This document shows, one piece after another, positions 61,605-64,000 of a DNA stretch of 64,000 bases. The notes under the pieces were generated by a model. That model made no database searches. It had not been told where the DNA came from and was given only the letters and a program-made list of their open reading frames with translations. The translations under genes were made by a program, and so were the position numbers. Position 1 is the stretch's first letter. Each line of letters begins with the position of its first letter. Source of the stretch: Porodaedalea pini (taxonomy: Eukaryota > Basidiomycota > Agaricomycetes > Hymenochaetales > Hymenochaetaceae); the NCBI GenBank assembly GCA_002794775.1, contig NBAY01000001.1:1054001-1118000 (forward strand). Direction: 5' to 3'.

Positions 61605-63289
61605 TCAATGCACAATGCATCCTTCTAGATACTTAAAAACCATCTTCGTCTTTGCGTCATCTGTCGCATCGTTGTGCAGAATGTCCGTCATGCGCTCAGC
61701 AACCATCGTCTCGCATTCGTCCGCGCGCCCAAAGCCGGACAGGCATCCCTCACGGTACTCGCGCTCGTCAATGCCGAGCATGGCAGGGATGACCTGTGGC
61801 TCGCCGTGTCCCGACCAGCGAAGCAAAACAGGCAGTGCGACAAGCACGGGCAAGCCCTCTGTGAGCAGCTCAAGATCAAAGTCCTCACGAACTTCGGCAT
61901 TCGAATCGACTGCGCCGAGAAGTGCAGTCAGTGCACCCAATGCTTCAAAGGCCTCATCAACCGCCTCGCGTGCGACACGAGTCGCATCGTCCATTGGCGA
62001 CGGCTTGGGTAGCAGACTGAGCAAATCATAGATAACGCGAGCGTCTGAAGCGGTGCTCGGAACTGAAGCATATATGGGAGATGGAGGGCGCGACCCTGGA
62101 AGCTTCATTGTGAACCGGCTTGGAGGTGGAGTGGGTGGCGGCGTTGTCGATGTGGCAATGCGCTTCTTAAACGTCGTAGACGACGCCGCCGAGACCGCCG
62201 ACATTGAATTTGAACGCGATCGCGGTACAGTCGGGCGGTGCGAGAGAGCTACAAGCGCCGCCCATACAGCCGAAATGAGGAATGCTGCAAGTGTAGATTG
62301 CATCACCTTCGACGCAGTGTATCGTCGAACGGCCTTTGCGTAGATGGGCATCAACGCCTGTAGAGAGATGATTGATGGATGCTGGTGCCCAGCCGCTTTG
62401 TTAATGCTCGTCGCTTTGGCTGAAGTCGACGTAAGAGATGTGGGGTGAGCTGTCTCCAAGGCGCGAATCAAAGGCAACAGATCGCCTTTAAGACCGCCCA
62501 GGAGTGGTTTGACCACCCGCCCGATGAGTGAAACAAGCCCCTCTCTGAAGTTGTTCAATCCATCGCCTCTGTGATCCTGATTGACATCAAGATCCAGCCC
62601 GTCAAGACATTCCAACAATTCGCCTGCAAACCCAGCAATCGCTAGTGCATGCGCTTGTGTCGCGTTTGGGTTGGGGGCCGCGACAGTTGGGGCAGGAGGG
62701 TTGAGGAATGCGGGAGAGGACAAGAGCGGAAGAAGAAGCGAGGACAGATTTGTGATGAGGACGGACAGAGGCCGGTGCAGCAGCCTGAGAATCGCACGCT
62801 GGAGATGAATTTTTCCTTGACTCGCGTGGAGTTCGCTGAATACAAGAAAGGGGATATAAATAGTGACTACGTAAGTATACAGGCAATCTTCAAAGGCACG
62901 ATGGTCACTTACGCAGCAATGAGTTCTCCCAAAGCACGACCCCTGTCAGCAGGGATGGGTCGCTTCCCATTCAGAACATCCCCTACCCCTGTACCCACCG
63001 CACCTGAGGGCTGGGCGAGTGCCTTTGTAATGCCTTCGCTGAGCTTGAGACCAAGAGACTCTAGATAAGACCCATCCTGGACGAGCGGAGCGGGTGTCGT
63101 GGGACGGGCCGGCGCAGGAGAGGGCTTTCTGCTGAAATGAGTCAGAGCGAGCGCCTTCGTGAGTGGGCGCGCCGGTCGTTGTTCGATTCCGTTCTCTGAG
63201 TCGCCACGAACCGGAGGCGTCTGCGTAGGGAGCGGGGAGGATGGCCTGCTAGAGGGCCTCAGGAACGCGGGAGTCTTGAGAGCGTGCAT
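61605..63289 (-). CDS. Unrecognised protein, 518 residues, one probable membrane segment
   Basis: Two exons (62913-63289 and 61605-62784) join in phase. The N-terminus is Ser/Pro-rich (MHALKTPAFLRPSSRPSS). Then come GLKLSEGITKALAQPSG, GELIAALLHRPLSVLITNLS and a Leu-rich stretch. AGFAGELLECLDGLDLDVNQ begins a helical domain. Near residue 290 is MQSTLAAFLISAVWAALVAL, which could span a membrane, followed by a Ser/Pro/Thr-rich loop. The C-terminal third is helical and acidic (DLELLTEGLPVLVALPVLL) and ends KYLEGCIVH. I cannot name the family. No catalytic motif is evident. It converges on the nucleoside hydrolase with about 205 bp between stops. Confidence 0.75.
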
Positions 63290-64000
63290 GACGAGAGGTA
63301 GGTGAAGTGGCAAAGAGAGTATTGGTTACGATGGAGATTTATTTATTTAATTTTTCTGTTATTTCGAGCGTCAAGAGAGGGGCAGGGTATCCGGTGCAGA
63401 CAACCTGAACGCGAAGGGTGCGATTATCCCATGAGGTGGCAAAAGACGAGCAAGCAAGTGAGTTAAAATGTCGACGAGACGAGGCTAGTTCTATGGCGGT
63501 CTGTCTGTGTCGACCCAGAGAAATGCAAGCGGTCCGAAGTGAATTCCGTTAACCTGTAGGCAAATGCTGTAAAGTACAAGTATGAGTATGCACTGCCAGC
63601 GAAGGGCGAAGGGGTGCAAAGAGGGGGAGATACCTGGGTTGCAAGAAAATCATAAGATGGGGGGTAGTCTCGAGGCGAACTGGGGTGAAGTTTTGCTCAG
63701 GCGTAAGCTTTAGCGCTTTCAGGACGTCACGTGATCTCTATGCGCCAACTGAAACCGAGCAATTTCTTTATTTTGCTCCGTCTTCATCTCCCCTTTCCAT
63801 CGATTTCCCATCGCCCTTTGCACCCTGCATTTCCCATACGGAACCCGTTCTTGCACCGCGGAGCCTTGGAAGACATACACATTGTGTCAAAGAAATGAAA
63901 GGAAGTCTCAAAGGACATAAATTTGCCGTCAAAGGAACTCACTAGCTCTTTCTCAAGCAATTTGCGGCGACGCTTATCTCAAGTAGACATGTGAACCCGG
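63290..64000. other. Upstream region at window end
   Basis: Promoter side of the 518-residue protein gene. A plus frame at 63685-63945 has no recognisable domain. No gene called. Confidence 0.35.

Overview
The window is nuclear DNA of a filamentous basidiomycete, most likely an Agaricomycete. The evidence is genes broken by many 45-70 nt introns, a fungus-specific translation elongation factor 3, an AA9 lytic polysaccharide monooxygenase, an NDR/LATS kinase, two C2H2 regulators and one homeodomain regulator rich in Ser/Pro/His, a Clr2-like silencing protein, and fungal chromovirus and Tad-like retroelements. Splice sites were assigned by hand from GT/AG (rarely GC/AG) signals plus reading-frame and family continuity, so a few exon edges are uncertain.

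Layout. 0-9 kb (+): 3' part of a GTPBP1/2-like GTPase, a membrane-anchored GH18 chitinase, tRNA-Gly(GCC), and EF-3. 9-20 kb: an AA9 LPMO (+), a homeodomain factor (-), an NDR/LATS kinase with a CRIB-like N-terminus (+), and a C2H2 factor (-). 20-23.7 kb: AT-rich, holding a 1.63 kb non-autonomous TIR transposon with a second, TA-flanked TIR element nested inside it. 23.7-27.6 kb: a Clr2-like protein (+), an unrecognised 513-residue protein (+), and a secreted CREG-like protein (-).

27.7-40.6 kb is a nest of retroelements. A full-length Tad/I-type LINE (-), flanked by an 11-bp direct repeat, was broken twice. One break is a complete chromodomain Ty3/Gypsy element (31436-37683, 5-bp duplication GAAAG). 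The other is a related solo LTR (28246-28657, duplication GTAGG). The Gypsy element looks recent: open gag and pol and LTRs with four differences. It carries signals for self-primed reverse transcription and for -1 gag-pol frameshifting. Removing the insertions leaves the LINE ORF2 frame open.

40.7-64 kb: DNA ligase I (-), a C2H2 factor (+), an NAA50-type N-acetyltransferase (-), a protein gene with a frame break (-), an Mkk1/2-type MAP kinase kinase (-), tRNA-Leu(UAG) with an intron, a nucleoside hydrolase (+), and an unrecognised 518-residue protein (-). Gene-poor spacers lie at about 44.0-46.4, 48.8-51.7 and 55.1-59.2 kb.

Functional links. Most genes are unrelated housekeeping or regulatory loci. 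The NDR/LATS kinase and the Mkk1/2-type kinase both belong to families that control polarity and cell-wall integrity, and the chitinase acts on wall polymer; no gene cluster is apparent. No CRISPR array, rRNA or prokaryote-like operon was seen.
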